Assembly: GCF_010858045.1 (NCBI RefSeq)
Contig: NZ_JAAGVC010000021.1
Coordinates: forward strand, 1-64,000
Direction: 5' to 3'
DNA: 64,000 nucleotides
Origin: Nocardia cyriacigeorgica
GTDB lineage: Bacteria; Actinomycetota; Actinomycetes; Mycobacteriales; Mycobacteriaceae
Part shown: positions 34,700 to 43,372 of the stretch, in pieces
How positions within the stretch are numbered: position 1 is the stretch's first letter
Layout of the letters: each line of letters starts with the position of its first letter
Position numbers and translations under genes: made by a program
The notes under the pieces: model-generated
Database searches by the model: none
Seen by the model: only the letters and a program-made list of their open reading frames with translations
Told to the model about the DNA's origin: nothing

Positions 34700-36070
34700 G
34701 TGACAACGACACAGGCCGGTGGTGAACGGCGAGTAGTGGCGAACGTGCTGCGCGGATCGATCGGCAACCTCGTCGAGTGGTACGACTGGTACGTCTACGC
34801 CGCGTTCAGCGTCTACTTCGCGAAGGCGTTCTTCCCCGATGGCGATCCCACCGCGCAGCTGCTCTCGACCGCCGCGGTGTTCGCGGTCGGGTTCATCATG
34901 CGCCCGATCGGCGGCTGGGCGCTCGGACGCTACGCCGACCGCTTCGGCCGCCGCTCCGCGCTGACCCTGTCGGTGACGGTGATGGCCGCCGGTTCGCTGA
35001 TGATCGCGCTGACCCCCGGCTATCAGACCATCGGCATCGCGGCCCCGGTGATGTTGCTGCTGGCGCGGCTGCTGCAGGGTCTTTCGGTCGGCGGCGAGTA
35101 CGCCACCAGTGCGACCTATCTGTCGGAGGTGGCCTCCGCGGGCCGTCGCGGCTTCTACTCCAGCTTCCAGTACGTGACGCTGGTGGCCGGCCAGCTGACC
35201 GCGCTCGGCGTGCAGATCGTGTTGCAGCAGCTGCTGACTTCGGAGCAGATGCACAGCTGGGGCTGGCGCATTCCGTTCCTGATCGGTGCCGGTGGCGCCA
35301 TCGTCGTGATGCTGCTGCGGCGTGGCATGGACGAATCGGAATCGTTCAAGGCGGTGGCCGGAAAGCCGGAGTCGTCCGAACCGGCGGCGAGCAGCTCGCG
35401 CGGTTCGTTGCGGGTGCTGCTGCAGTATCCACGCGAATGCCTGCTGGTGGTGGGCCTGACCCTGGGCGGCACCGTGGCGTTCTACACGTACACGACCTAC
35501 ATGCAGAAGTTCATGATCAACACCTCCGGTATCTCCAAGGACACCGTCGCCTGGATCAACTTCGCCGCGCTCCTGGTCTTCGTGGTGCTGCAGCCGCTGG
35601 CCGGTGGACTGTCCGACCGGATCGGGCGCCGCAAGCTACTGATCTTCTTCGGTGTCAGCGGCACGCTGCTGACCGTGCCGATCATGATGGTGCTCGCCCA
35701 CACGACCAACGCGTTCGCCGCGTTCGGCCTGATGATGACCGCACTGGTCATCATCACCGGCTACACCTCCATCAACGCGATCGTGAAGGCCGAGCTGTTC
35801 CCGACCAAGATCCGTGCGCTCGGTGTCGGGCTGCCGTACGCGCTCACCGTCGCGATCTTCGGCGGCACCGCCGAGATGATCGCGCTCGCGTTGAAGAAGG
35901 CGGGCCTGGAGTCGCTGTACTTCTTCTACGTGGCCGGATGCATCGCGGTCTCGCTGCTCACCTACTACTTCATGCGCGAGACCTCGGCCGAGTCCACCAT
36001 CGACGCCGAAGCTGCCGTCGATACCGATTCGGCCCAGCCGGAACCGGAGCTGGCCGCCGTACGTGCCTGA
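34700..36070 (+). CDS. KgtP-like MFS dicarboxylate/metabolite:H+ symporter
   Basis: 456-aa inner-membrane transporter with 12 predicted helices. The MHS (metabolite:H+ symporter) features are GSIGNLVEWYDWYVYAAF, GRYADRFGRRSAL (loop 2-3), LQGLSVGGEYATSATYLSE and the repeat GLSDRIGRRKLL. It resembles KgtP alpha-ketoglutarate and related C4/C5-dicarboxylate carriers. GTG 34700 follows GAGGAGGG. The two-component system and TAXI lipoprotein that follow suggest substrate-responsive control. The exact substrate is not determined. Confidence 0.85.
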   Translation: MTTTQAGGERRVVANVLRGSIGNLVEWYDWYVYAAFSVYFAKAFFPDGDPTAQLLSTAAVFAVGFIMRPIGGWALGRYADRFGRRSALTLSVTVMAAGSLMIALTPGYQTIGIAAPVMLLLARLLQGLSVGGEYATSATYLSEVASAGRRGFYSSFQYVTLVAGQLTALGVQIVLQQLLTSEQMHSWGWRIPFLIGAGGAIVVMLLRRGMDESESFKAVAGKPESSEPAASSSRGSLRVLLQYPRECLLVVGLTLGGTVAFYTYTTYMQKFMINTSGISKDTVAWINFAALLVFVVLQPLAGGLSDRIGRRKLLIFFGVSGTLLTVPIMMVLAHTTNAFAAFGLMMTALVIITGYTSINAIVKAELFPTKIRALGVGLPYALTVAIFGGTAEMIALALKKAGLESLYFFYVAGCIAVSLLTYYFMRETSAESTIDAEAAVDTDSAQPEPELAAVRA

Positions 36071-36116
36071 CCGTCCGCTGCCCGCGCCGGTCCTGCCGAT
36101 ATGGGAGGATCGGCGC

Positions 36117-36776
36117 GTGCGGCTTGCGGTGGTCGAGGACGACGACGGCGTAGGCGATGCCCTGGTGGAGGCGCTCTCGGCGCGCGGCTACCGGGCCGAT
36201 CGCATGCGCCGCGGCGCCGATCTGCTCATCGCCCACCGCGATTACGACGCCGTGCTGCTCGATCTGGGTCTGCCCGATGCCGACGGCCTGCAGGTGCTGC
36301 GCCAGCTGCGGGAGGTGAGCGCGGTGCCGGTGCTCATCCTCACCGCGCGCAGTGATGAACGTTCCATCGTGCGCGGATTGCGCGGCGGCGCCGACGACTA
36401 TGTGGTGAAGCCGCCGCGGATCGCGGAGTTGATGGCACGGCTGGAAACGGTGATGCGCCGGGCAGCCGCGGTGGCACAGCAGGAGCGGACCGAGGTGGTG
36501 ACCGGTGACGTCCGGGTGGACCTGCGCGCTCGGGTGGTCGAGGTGGCCGGCGCCCCGATCCCACTCACCCAGAAGGAGTTCGAGCTGGTCGAAGTGCTGG
36601 TGGAGCGGCCGGGTTCGGCGGTGAGCAGGCAGCAGCTGATGGACCGGATCTGGGGTGACGCGTTCGTCGCGGTCTCGCGCTCGCTCGATGTGCACATGAC
36701 GGGGTTGCGGGCGAAACTGAACCGGCCCGGCCTGATCACCACCATTCGCGGCTACGGGTATCGGTGGGGCGAGTGA
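36117..36776 (+). CDS. OmpR-family response regulator
   Basis: 219-aa response regulator. GTG 36117 is supported by GGAGG (36104-36108). The receiver has acidic residues EDDD near the start, phospho-acceptor Asp49 in LLDLGLPDADG and Lys in VVKP. A winged-helix OmpR/PhoB DNA-binding domain follows (PLTQKEFELVEVLVERPG ... TTIRGYGYRWGE). It pairs with the downstream histidine kinase 181 bp away. Its likely targets are the KgtP-like transporter and the TAXI protein, by proximity. Confidence 0.92.
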   Translation: MRLAVVEDDDGVGDALVEALSARGYRADRMRRGADLLIAHRDYDAVLLDLGLPDADGLQVLRQLREVSAVPVLILTARSDERSIVRGLRGGADDYVVKPPRIAELMARLETVMRRAAAVAQQERTEVVTGDVRVDLRARVVEVAGAPIPLTQKEFELVEVLVERPGSAVSRQQLMDRIWGDAFVAVSRSLDVHMTGLRAKLNRPGLITTIRGYGYRWGE

Positions 36777-36957
36777 GCCAGGCACCGGCCGGTTGCCCGG
36801 ACACGCCGATGCCGCCGCGATCGGCTCGGCTGGGTTCGGGGTCCGTGTTTCACCGATCGGGGGCACGGCTGATCGGCGCCCTGATGAGGCCCCGGCGGCG
36901 TCTGCTCGGCAGCCGGAGCATGGGCCCGTGGACCGGGCCGCTGGGCAGGAGACGGGC

Positions 36958-38676
36958 ATGCGCCGCCGACTGCTGGTAGTGCTCACCGTCTTCGCGGCCA
37001 TCGCGGTATTGGCCTTCGCGGTGCCGCTGTCCCTGACCGCCGCGACCAGTCGCACCCAGCAGCTGGTGCTCGGCCGCTCAGGCGATGCCGAACGCTTCGC
37101 CACCCTCGCCGACGGCGCGAGCTCGGCGGGCGGCGTGCAGGCCCTCGCCGACGAGGTGGGCCGCTACCACGAGCTGTACGGGGAGAACGTGCTGGTGGTG
37201 GACGCGCGCGGGGCGCCGATCGTCAATGCCGGGGTCGAGGTGGACGATCCGCGGATCATGGCCGCGGTGGCGGCGGCGCGGCGCAACCAGCGACCACAGC
37301 AGGTGGATCGGCTGACGCCGTGGAGCGATCCGGTCATGCTCATCGCCCGCCCGGTCGGTTCGGGCGTGCAGGTGAACGGTGCGGTGGTGATCGAGGCGTC
37401 CACGGCGCAGGCCCGCGCCGCGATCGCGCGGGTGTGGGCGGTGATCGGCCTCGGCGCGGTCGGGGCGATGGTGGTGTTCGTGCTGTTGGCGCTGGTCGTG
37501 AGTCGCTGGGTGCTGCGGCCGCTGGCGGCCATGTCGGAGGCTGTCGCCGAACTCACCGCGACGCTGCCGAGGCCACGGCCGGACGTGGCGCACGAGCGCG
37601 CACATCGCACCACGCCAGGACTGCGATCCGCCCATCGCGAGGACCGCGCGGCCGCAACGGAGCGGGCCTCCGAACGGCCGGGCGATCCCGGGCAAACCCC
37701 TGACGGTCCGGTCGCGGCGCCTATTACCAGGCGATACGGCGGCCCGCCCGAGGTTCGCGCGCTGGCTGAATCGTTCGATGCCATGGCCGCCGCGGTCGCC
37801 GATTCCGCCGACGCGCAACGTCAGCTGGTTGCCGACACCGCGCATGCCATGCGTAACCCGTTGGCGGCGCTGACGATTCGACTCGACTCGCTCGAGGCGT
37901 CGATCCCCGAACGCGCTTCGGCGACCTTCCGCGGCGCCAGCGCCGAGGTCGACCGACTCACCGCCCTGCTCGACGCCCTGCTCGAGCTGGCGGTGGCCGA
38001 GGCGCCGGTGGCCTTCGGCGACGCGGCCTCAGCCGATGAACGGTGCGATGCGGGCCAGGTCGTTGCCGATCGACTCGACTCCTGGTCGCCCGCGTTCGCG
38101 GAGGCGGGCATGTCCCTGACCGCCCGGGTTGCCGGCGCCCGGCCGGTCGATACCGACGGCGCGCACGACAGTCGCGCGGGCCGACCCGGAGAGGAGCTGC
38201 GTATCGCCGGACACACGCTGAGCGGAAACGACGTCGATGCGACACCGGCTGCGGCAGTTCGCCGGGACCGGCACGGAGCAGGCGAGGTGGACGCCGAGCA
38301 CCCTGACCATGCTGATAGGCGGTCACCGGCCGAAACCGCGATCAGCTCCGCGGCATTGGCGCAGATCCTGGATGTGGCGCTGAGCAATTCGTGTCGATAC
38401 GCGGGTCCCGGCGCGCACACCATCATCGAGGTGCGGGCAGCAGCGGATTGGGTGACCGTGCTGGTCCGGGATGACGGCGCTGGTGTCGATCCGGCCGAGA
38501 TCGACAAGCTGACCTCGCGGTTCTTCCGTGGTTCGGGTGCGGCGGCGGGCGGCACCGGCCTCGGGCTGTCGATCGCCCGTGCGCTCGCCAAGGCCAGGGG
38601 CGGCACCTTGACGGTCGAACCCGTGCAGCCACACGGCCTCGCCGTTGTGGTCCGGCTGCCGGCGGTGACTCGATGA
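36958..38676 (+). CDS. Membrane sensor histidine kinase with low-complexity insertions
   Basis: 572-aa sensor kinase. ATG 36958 with CAGGAGA upstream begins at the first membrane helix (about 3-27); the open frame back to 36793 is Pro/Ala-rich and probably non-coding. A periplasmic domain (about 28-158), second helix (about 160-185) and HAMP follow. The H-box His296 (TAHAMRNPL), N-box (LSNSCRYAG), G1 (VRDDGAGVD) and G2 (GGTGLGLSIA) are present. Charged low-complexity stretches are inserted at about 206-262 and 395-458. It overlaps a 38-codon ORF that bridges to the TAXI gene. Confidence 0.9.
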   Translation: MRRRLLVVLTVFAAIAVLAFAVPLSLTAATSRTQQLVLGRSGDAERFATLADGASSAGGVQALADEVGRYHELYGENVLVVDARGAPIVNAGVEVDDPRIMAAVAAARRNQRPQQVDRLTPWSDPVMLIARPVGSGVQVNGAVVIEASTAQARAAIARVWAVIGLGAVGAMVVFVLLALVVSRWVLRPLAAMSEAVAELTATLPRPRPDVAHERAHRTTPGLRSAHREDRAAATERASERPGDPGQTPDGPVAAPITRRYGGPPEVRALAESFDAMAAAVADSADAQRQLVADTAHAMRNPLAALTIRLDSLEASIPERASATFRGASAEVDRLTALLDALLELAVAEAPVAFGDAASADERCDAGQVVADRLDSWSPAFAEAGMSLTARVAGARPVDTDGAHDSRAGRPGEELRIAGHTLSGNDVDATPAAAVRRDRHGAGEVDAEHPDHADRRSPAETAISSAALAQILDVALSNSCRYAGPGAHTIIEVRAAADWVTVLVRDDGAGVDPAEIDKLTSRFFRGSGAAAGGTGLGLSIARALAKARGGTLTVEPVQPHGLAVVVRLPAVTR

Positions 38677-38789
38677 GCGGGCCGGCACTGCGCAGAGCCC
38701 TGGTCTCGACCGCCTTCGAGTCGGCGGAAGCGGCCGGCAACGAAGTCTTCCGGCGGTGCGGCCTGCGGCCGATGGCGGTGCTCCGATGA
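38673..38789 (+). CDS. Doubtful 38-codon bridging ORF
   Basis: ATG 38673 overlaps the kinase stop (ATGA) and the stop TGA at 38787 overlaps the TAXI gene ATG (ATGA). It encodes MSGPALRRALVSTAFESAEA... of 38 aa, with no recognised similarity and no membrane segment. A real peptide or simply a translational bridge is possible; chance is also possible. Confidence 0.25.
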   Translation: MSGPALRRALVSTAFESAEAAGNEVFRRCGLRPMAVLR

Positions 38790-39706
38790 GCCGGCGGTCG
38801 ATCTCGCGGCGTCGGGCCCTGGTATTGGCCGGGCTCGCATCCGCAGGTCTGGTCGGCTGCGGAACGAGCGACCGAACTACTGTCCGCCTGGCTTCCGGTG
38901 AGGACGGCGGCTTCTACTTCGCCTTCGCACGCCTGCTCGCCGCGGCGGCGAACGACACCGACGCGATCCGCATCGAACCGGTGGAAACCGCAGGGTCACA
39001 ACAGAATTTGCGGATGCTCGCCGACGGGCAGGTCGACACCGCACTGGCACTGGCGGATTCGGCGGGCGATAACGGCGGGCGCGTACTCGCGCTCGGCCGG
39101 GTGTATGAGAACTATCTCCAACTGGCGGTACGCACGGACGGGCCGATCCGGGAGGTGGCCGATCTGCGGGGGCGGCGGGTCAATCTGGGCGCCGAGGGGT
39201 CGGGCGCGGCCGTGACCGGGCCGCGGCTGCTGGCGAGCGCCGGGCTCGATCCCGCGGCAGATGTCATCATCGAGCACCGCCCGCTGCGCGAAGCCGCTCG
39301 AGCGCTCACCGACGGCACCATCGACGCACTGCTGTGGGCCGGCGGCGTACCGACCGCCGCGCTCACTGTGCCCGACCACATGCGATTGCTGGACCTCGGC
39401 GCACTGGCCGAACCCATGCGGGAGCGATACGGTCCCGTCTACGACCTGGTCGCCATCCCCGCCGATGCCTACCCGGGCAGCCCGGCGGTGCACACCATCG
39501 GCGTCGCCAACCTGCTGCTGGCCGCCGCGACCCTGCCCGACGACGCTGCCGCCGCCATCGTCGAGCTGCTGGTATGGCATGCCGATCAGCTGGTGCCCGC
39601 CGAGGCCGCGGGCACCCAGTTCTTGGACGGGCGGTTCCTCATCGGCACCGGAACCGTCCCGCTACATCCCGGCGCCGCGCGGGTCTACCGGCGCTGGCAC
39701 GGCTGA
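38786..39706 (+). CDS. TAXI-type TRAP solute-binding lipoprotein (orphan)
   Basis: 306-aa periplasmic or surface binding lipoprotein. ATG 38786 precedes a twin-arginine-like segment (SRRRALVLAG) and a lipobox with Cys25 (LVGC). The mature part has the TAXI-family (DUF/TRAP) start RLASGEDGGFYFAFARLLA and ADGQVDTALALADS, LAVRTDGPIREVADLRGRRVNLG..GSG. No TRAP membrane subunits are nearby. TAXI proteins deliver C4/C5 acids to TRAP transporters; here it more likely feeds the neighbouring sensor kinase or the KgtP-like carrier. That role is inference. Confidence 0.85.
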   Translation: MSRRSISRRRALVLAGLASAGLVGCGTSDRTTVRLASGEDGGFYFAFARLLAAAANDTDAIRIEPVETAGSQQNLRMLADGQVDTALALADSAGDNGGRVLALGRVYENYLQLAVRTDGPIREVADLRGRRVNLGAEGSGAAVTGPRLLASAGLDPAADVIIEHRPLREAARALTDGTIDALLWAGGVPTAALTVPDHMRLLDLGALAEPMRERYGPVYDLVAIPADAYPGSPAVHTIGVANLLLAAATLPDDAAAAIVELLVWHADQLVPAEAAGTQFLDGRFLIGTGTVPLHPGAARVYRRWHG

Positions 39707-39710
39707 GCGA

Positions 39711-40043
39711 TCAGGAACGCACCATGCGCGCGATCGCGTCGGTGGCCTCCTTGATCTTGGCATCGGCTTCCGGGCCGCCCGCCACCGCCGCGTCGACCAC
39801 GCAGTGGCTGATGTGGTCTTCGAGCAGTCCCATGGCCACCGCCTGCAGGGCCTTGGTCATCGCGGAGACCTGGGTGAGGATATCGATGCAGTATTTTTCT
39901 TCTTCGACCATGCGCTGGAGTCCGCGCGCCTGGCCTTCGATGCGACGCAGCCGCTTGAGGTAATCGTCCTTGGCGGTGATGTAGCCGTGGGCGGAATGGT
40001 CGTGCGCGGTGTGGTCGTTGTTCTGCGACGGGCTTGGTGTCAC
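39711..40043 (-). CDS. csoR: CsoR-family copper-sensing repressor
   Basis: 110-aa DUF156 repressor. GTG 40043 follows GAGGAGG. The copper-binding triad has exact CsoR spacing: Cys52, His77 and Cys81 (25 and 4 residues apart), in KYCIDILTQ and EDHISHC. A His-rich N-terminal tail (HTAHDHSAH) may add a metal site. The core KRLRRIEGQARGLQRMVE binds DNA in the apo form. A matching operator is 45 bp upstream. No copper ATPase or chaperone is in the window. Confidence 0.9.
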   Translation of the reverse strand: MTPSPSQNNDHTAHDHSAHGYITAKDDYLKRLRRIEGQARGLQRMVEEEKYCIDILTQVSAMTKALQAVAMGLLEDHISHCVVDAAVAGGPEADAKIKEATDAIARMVRS

Positions 40044-40088
40044 CGACTGCCTCCTCGTTGCCCGCCGGGACGGCGGCCTGGTTCTCAA

Positions 40089-40103
40089 TACCCCCCTAGG
40101 GTA
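40089..40103. promoter_or_regulatory. CsoR operator
   Basis: TACCCCCCTAGGGTA has the G/C-tract inverted repeat with central CTAG typical of CsoR boxes. It is upstream of csoR (minus strand) and between it and mtnP, so autoregulation is expected. Confidence 0.75.
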
Positions 40104-40188
40104 CACCCCGCACCGGGAACTGTCAGGTGAGCGCGCGAACAGCCACCTCTCGGCGCCGTCCAGCGGCACGGGCGGCACAATCGTCGCC

Positions 40189-40998
40189 ATGAGCTCGCAT
40201 GCCCGGCCCGCGATCGCCGTCATCGGCGGTAGCGGCTTCTACGACTTCTTCGATCACGAGGCGGTGGCCGTCGAGGTCGACACGCCCTACGGTGCGCCGA
40301 GTGCGCCGGTCGCGATCGGCGAGGTCGAGGGCAGGACCGTCGCATTCCTGCCGCGCCACGGAAAGCGGCACGAATTCTCCCCGCACACCCTGCCCTATCA
40401 GGCGAATATGTGGGCGTTGCGGTCGCTGGGGGTACGGCGGATCTTCGCGCCCTGCGCGGTGGGCAGTCTGCGCCCCGACTGGGGGCCGGGCACGGTTGCG
40501 GTGCCGGACCAGCTGGTCGACCGCACCTCGGGGCGTCCACAGACCTTCTTCGACGCAGGCGGAGTGCACGTCTCCTTCGCCGACCCGTACTGCGACCACC
40601 TGCGCACCGCCGCCATCGGAGCAGCCGGTAATGGCCTGCCGATGCGGGACTCGGGCACCATGGTGGTGGTGCAGGGGCCGCGATTCTCCACCCGCGCCGA
40701 GAGCCGCTGGTTCGCCGCCCAGGGCTGGGAACTGGTGAACATGACCGGTCATCCCGAAGCGGTGCTCGCCCGCGAACTGGAAATGTGTTACGCCGCAGTC
40801 GCGCTGGTGACCGATCTGGATGCCGGGCTGGAGGAGGGCGACGGCGTGCACGTCACCGACGTCTTCGCCGAGTTCGAAAAGAACATCACCCCGTTCAAGG
40901 CGCTGATCCGGCGCGCGATCGGCGCCCTCGACGGCGACGACACCTGCAACCGCTGCCGAGTACACGCAGGCGTCTCGCTGCCGTTCGAGCTGCCCTGA
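40189..40998 (+). CDS. mtnP: S-methyl-5'-thioadenosine phosphorylase
   Basis: 269-aa MTA/purine nucleoside phosphorylase, which cleaves methylthioadenosine to adenine and methylthioribose-1-phosphate in methionine salvage. Family signs are IAVIGGSGFYDF, PRHGKRHEFSPH (phosphate site), VQGPRFSTRAES and NMTGHPEAVLARELEMCYA (purine/ribose site). No Shine-Dalgarno precedes ATG 40189, so it may be leaderless or the true start is a few codons away. Related actinobacterial enzymes sometimes use methylthioinosine. Confidence 0.9.
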   Translation: MSSHARPAIAVIGGSGFYDFFDHEAVAVEVDTPYGAPSAPVAIGEVEGRTVAFLPRHGKRHEFSPHTLPYQANMWALRSLGVRRIFAPCAVGSLRPDWGPGTVAVPDQLVDRTSGRPQTFFDAGGVHVSFADPYCDHLRTAAIGAAGNGLPMRDSGTMVVVQGPRFSTRAESRWFAAQGWELVNMTGHPEAVLARELEMCYAAVALVTDLDAGLEEGDGVHVTDVFAEFEKNITPFKALIRRAIGALDGDDTCNRCRVHAGVSLPFELP

Positions 40999-41021
40999 GC
41001 CGAGCGGGTTAGGCTCGCGCC

Positions 41022-41582
41022 GTGGAAACCCCGTTGCGGCTCGAGGTCATCGTCGCCAGCGTGCGACCGGAACGGTTCGCGCCCGTGGTCGCCGATTGGT
41101 TCCTGCGCACCGCACGCGACCGTGCCGAATTCGATGTCGGCGTCATCGACCTCATCGATACTCCGCTGCCCGCCGACCTCACCGAAACGCCCGAGGTGCA
41201 GCGGTTCCGGGCGAGGCTCGCCGCCGCCGACGCGTTCGCCGTGGTGACCTCCGAGTACAACCACGGCTATCCCGCCTCCCTGAAAACGGCCCTCGACAGC
41301 GCCAAACACGAGTGGCGGGCCAAACCGATCGGGTTCGTCGCCTACGGCGGTCTGTCGGGCGGGCTGCGTGCGGTGGAGCAGCTGCGTCAGGTGGTTGCCG
41401 AGATCCACATGGTGTCGGTGCGCGAGACCGTCAGCTTCCATCAGGCCAAGAAACGATTCGACGCGCAGGGCCAGACGCACGATGGCGCCGCCATCGACGC
41501 GGCCGCGCGGATGCTCGGCCAATTGGCTTGGTGGGGAAGGGCTTTGCGGGCCGCTCGGGTATCGGATCCGTATCCGGGGTGA
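41022..41582 (+). CDS. NAD(P)H-dependent FMN reductase
   Basis: 186-aa flavodoxin-fold FMN reductase (SsuE/ChrR-like). The flavin loop VIVASVRPERFAPVVADW is at the N-terminus and the family motif SEYNHGYPASLKTALD follows at about residues 83-98. It probably supplies reduced flavin or acts as a quinone reductase; the partner is unknown. GTG 41022 follows mtnP by 23 bp, so co-transcription is likely. It is convergent with eccE of the ESX-4 locus. Confidence 0.88.
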   Translation: METPLRLEVIVASVRPERFAPVVADWFLRTARDRAEFDVGVIDLIDTPLPADLTETPEVQRFRARLAAADAFAVVTSEYNHGYPASLKTALDSAKHEWRAKPIGFVAYGGLSGGLRAVEQLRQVVAEIHMVSVRETVSFHQAKKRFDAQGQTHDGAAIDAAARMLGQLAWWGRALRAARVSDPYPG

Positions 41583-41616
41583 TCGGCTCGAAGCGCTTGG
41601 AGCCCGACCGAGCGCG

Positions 41617-43260
41617 CTACTGGTGTGCCATGGCGCGGCGTCCGCGCGGCTGGCCGATGTAGGTGGCCTCGCGCGGGATGGACACCAGCGTCAGATCTAC
41701 CTGCGCGGTACCGGTGCGCAGCACCACGTGGTTGCCGATCGCACCCGGCTGCTGGATCGACAGATCCGGCTTGGTCGCGGGCCAGCCCATCGGATCGCCG
41801 GTCACATAGATGGTGGTGACACCGGCGTGCGGGGCCGGGGCGAGCACACCATCGACCACGGTCGCGGTGAACCCGGCGTCGGACTGGTGGGTTTCCACCG
41901 CGATGGTCAGCCGCTCCGGATTACCGATCGTGGTGACCAGGTTCTCCCAGGCGTGCGCACGATCGGTGCGGATCAGGATGCGCTCGCCGACGGCGAGCGC
42001 GCGGAACACCAGCTGCTGCGCCAGGTAGAGCTCACCGGCCACGTACACCGTCGAGATACCGGCGCCGATGATGCGGACCGCGACACCGTTGCCCTCGTCG
42101 TCGGAGCCGATCAGCTGACCACAGCCCGAGGACGGCAGGTGCAGCGCGCCGATCACGTCGATCGGGTACTCCGACATCGGGACCGTATCGTCCACATCGG
42201 GGATGGCGATCGGCAGATGCGCCAGCAGACCGTCACGGTGCCTGCCGTTCATCGACACCATGCCCTCGTGTTTGGTGCGTTCGGGCAGCTCACGTGCCGT
42301 CAATCGCCAGGCCGCACCGATATTCACCGAATCGGCGCTGCTACCGGGACGCAACCGCACGGCCACCGTGGTGCCGCGCGAGGGCGCCACCCACAGCTGG
42401 GCCAGCAGATCCGAACCCAGCTTCTTCGGGTCCACCGCGCCGCCGATATTGACGCTGTTGCCCAGCTCGGCGTAGCGCCACCGCTGGGTCAGGGTGCGCG
42501 GGTCGTAACCGGCGGTGATCTGCAGAACGGCCTTGCGGATTTCCGGGGCGGTGAGGATACGGGCATTGCAGTCGGCATCTTCGAGCGCGCGCATGATCCG
42601 CTGCGTAGCGATGGTGACCGCACGCGACGCCCCCTCGTTACCGCCGCCGCGCCGTTCGGCCGCGCCGGGGCAGGCCACCGCGTCGAAGCTGATGGCCAGC
42701 CACACGGTGCGGTGCGCGGTGGCGGGCAGCGGGCCGAGCAGCGATTCGTAGATCTTGCCCGCGGGTGTGCCCGCGCGGCTGCGGTGACCGTGGCTGATGA
42801 TGTCGATGCCGCTGAGCAGGATGTCGTGCTGGGTCAGGCACTGCGCCAGCTCGGGCAGTGGCAGCAGATGCGAGGCATGCACGGTGGTGCGGGCGATACG
42901 GGTCAGCCCGCCCTTGGGTGCGAGCACCTCGACGACCGTCACCACGCGGCTGCCATCCCAGTACAGGCCGAGCGAACGTCCGTCGGGGCCGCGGAAGTCG
43001 ACGGTGTCACCGATCTCGTACTCGCGCTGGACGAGATAGCCGACGCCGGTGCCGATCCAATCCAGCAGCACCCGCCGCCCGACCGGGATCAATGGAACCA
43101 ACCCTGCCACCACACCGATACCGACCGCAGGCCAGACGCCGAGCCCGGCCAGCAGCGCGATCGCACCCGCGACGAGCCCAACGAATTGCGCGACCATCAG
43201 ATTGCGCAGCGAGATGCGACCCAGCAGCGGGCGCGGTCCTGCGCCGGCAGGTTCGGCCAT
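41617..43260 (-). CDS. eccE: ESX membrane core protein EccE (ESX-4-type locus)
   Basis: 547-aa EccE. ATG 43260 is used (GGGGGA upstream); the open frame before it is non-coding. Two membrane helices lie at about residues 20-65 (NLMVAQFVGLVAGAIALLAGLG; VGIGVVAGLVPLIPVG), followed by a soluble domain that parallels the locus 1 EccE (LTQHDILLSGIDIISHG...; SSGCGQLIGSDDEGNG). Mycobacterial ESX-4 of M. tuberculosis lacks EccE while that of M. abscessus has it; this system belongs to the complete type. It is divergent from eccB. Confidence 0.85.
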   Translation of the reverse strand: MAEPAGAGPRPLLGRISLRNLMVAQFVGLVAGAIALLAGLGVWPAVGIGVVAGLVPLIPVGRRVLLDWIGTGVGYLVQREYEIGDTVDFRGPDGRSLGLYWDGSRVVTVVEVLAPKGGLTRIARTTVHASHLLPLPELAQCLTQHDILLSGIDIISHGHRSRAGTPAGKIYESLLGPLPATAHRTVWLAISFDAVACPGAAERRGGGNEGASRAVTIATQRIMRALEDADCNARILTAPEIRKAVLQITAGYDPRTLTQRWRYAELGNSVNIGGAVDPKKLGSDLLAQLWVAPSRGTTVAVRLRPGSSADSVNIGAAWRLTARELPERTKHEGMVSMNGRHRDGLLAHLPIAIPDVDDTVPMSEYPIDVIGALHLPSSGCGQLIGSDDEGNGVAVRIIGAGISTVYVAGELYLAQQLVFRALAVGERILIRTDRAHAWENLVTTIGNPERLTIAVETHQSDAGFTATVVDGVLAPAPHAGVTTIYVTGDPMGWPATKPDLSIQQPGAIGNHVVLRTGTAQVDLTLVSIPREATYIGQPRGRRAMAHQ

Positions 43261-43372
43261 CGTCGTCCCCCAAGTACCCGTATCGGCCGCCTCCGGTGTG
43301 GCCGAGCTGAACAAGAGTCCCCGGGAACTGTACTGTGTTCCGCGGACGCGAGCACTGTTCGGGGGAGGAATC

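Noticed and set aside
36764..36957. Coding extension upstream of the histidine kinase
   Set aside because: The sequence is Pro/Ala/Arg-rich without features, and ATG 36958 has the ribosome site and begins right at the first membrane helix.
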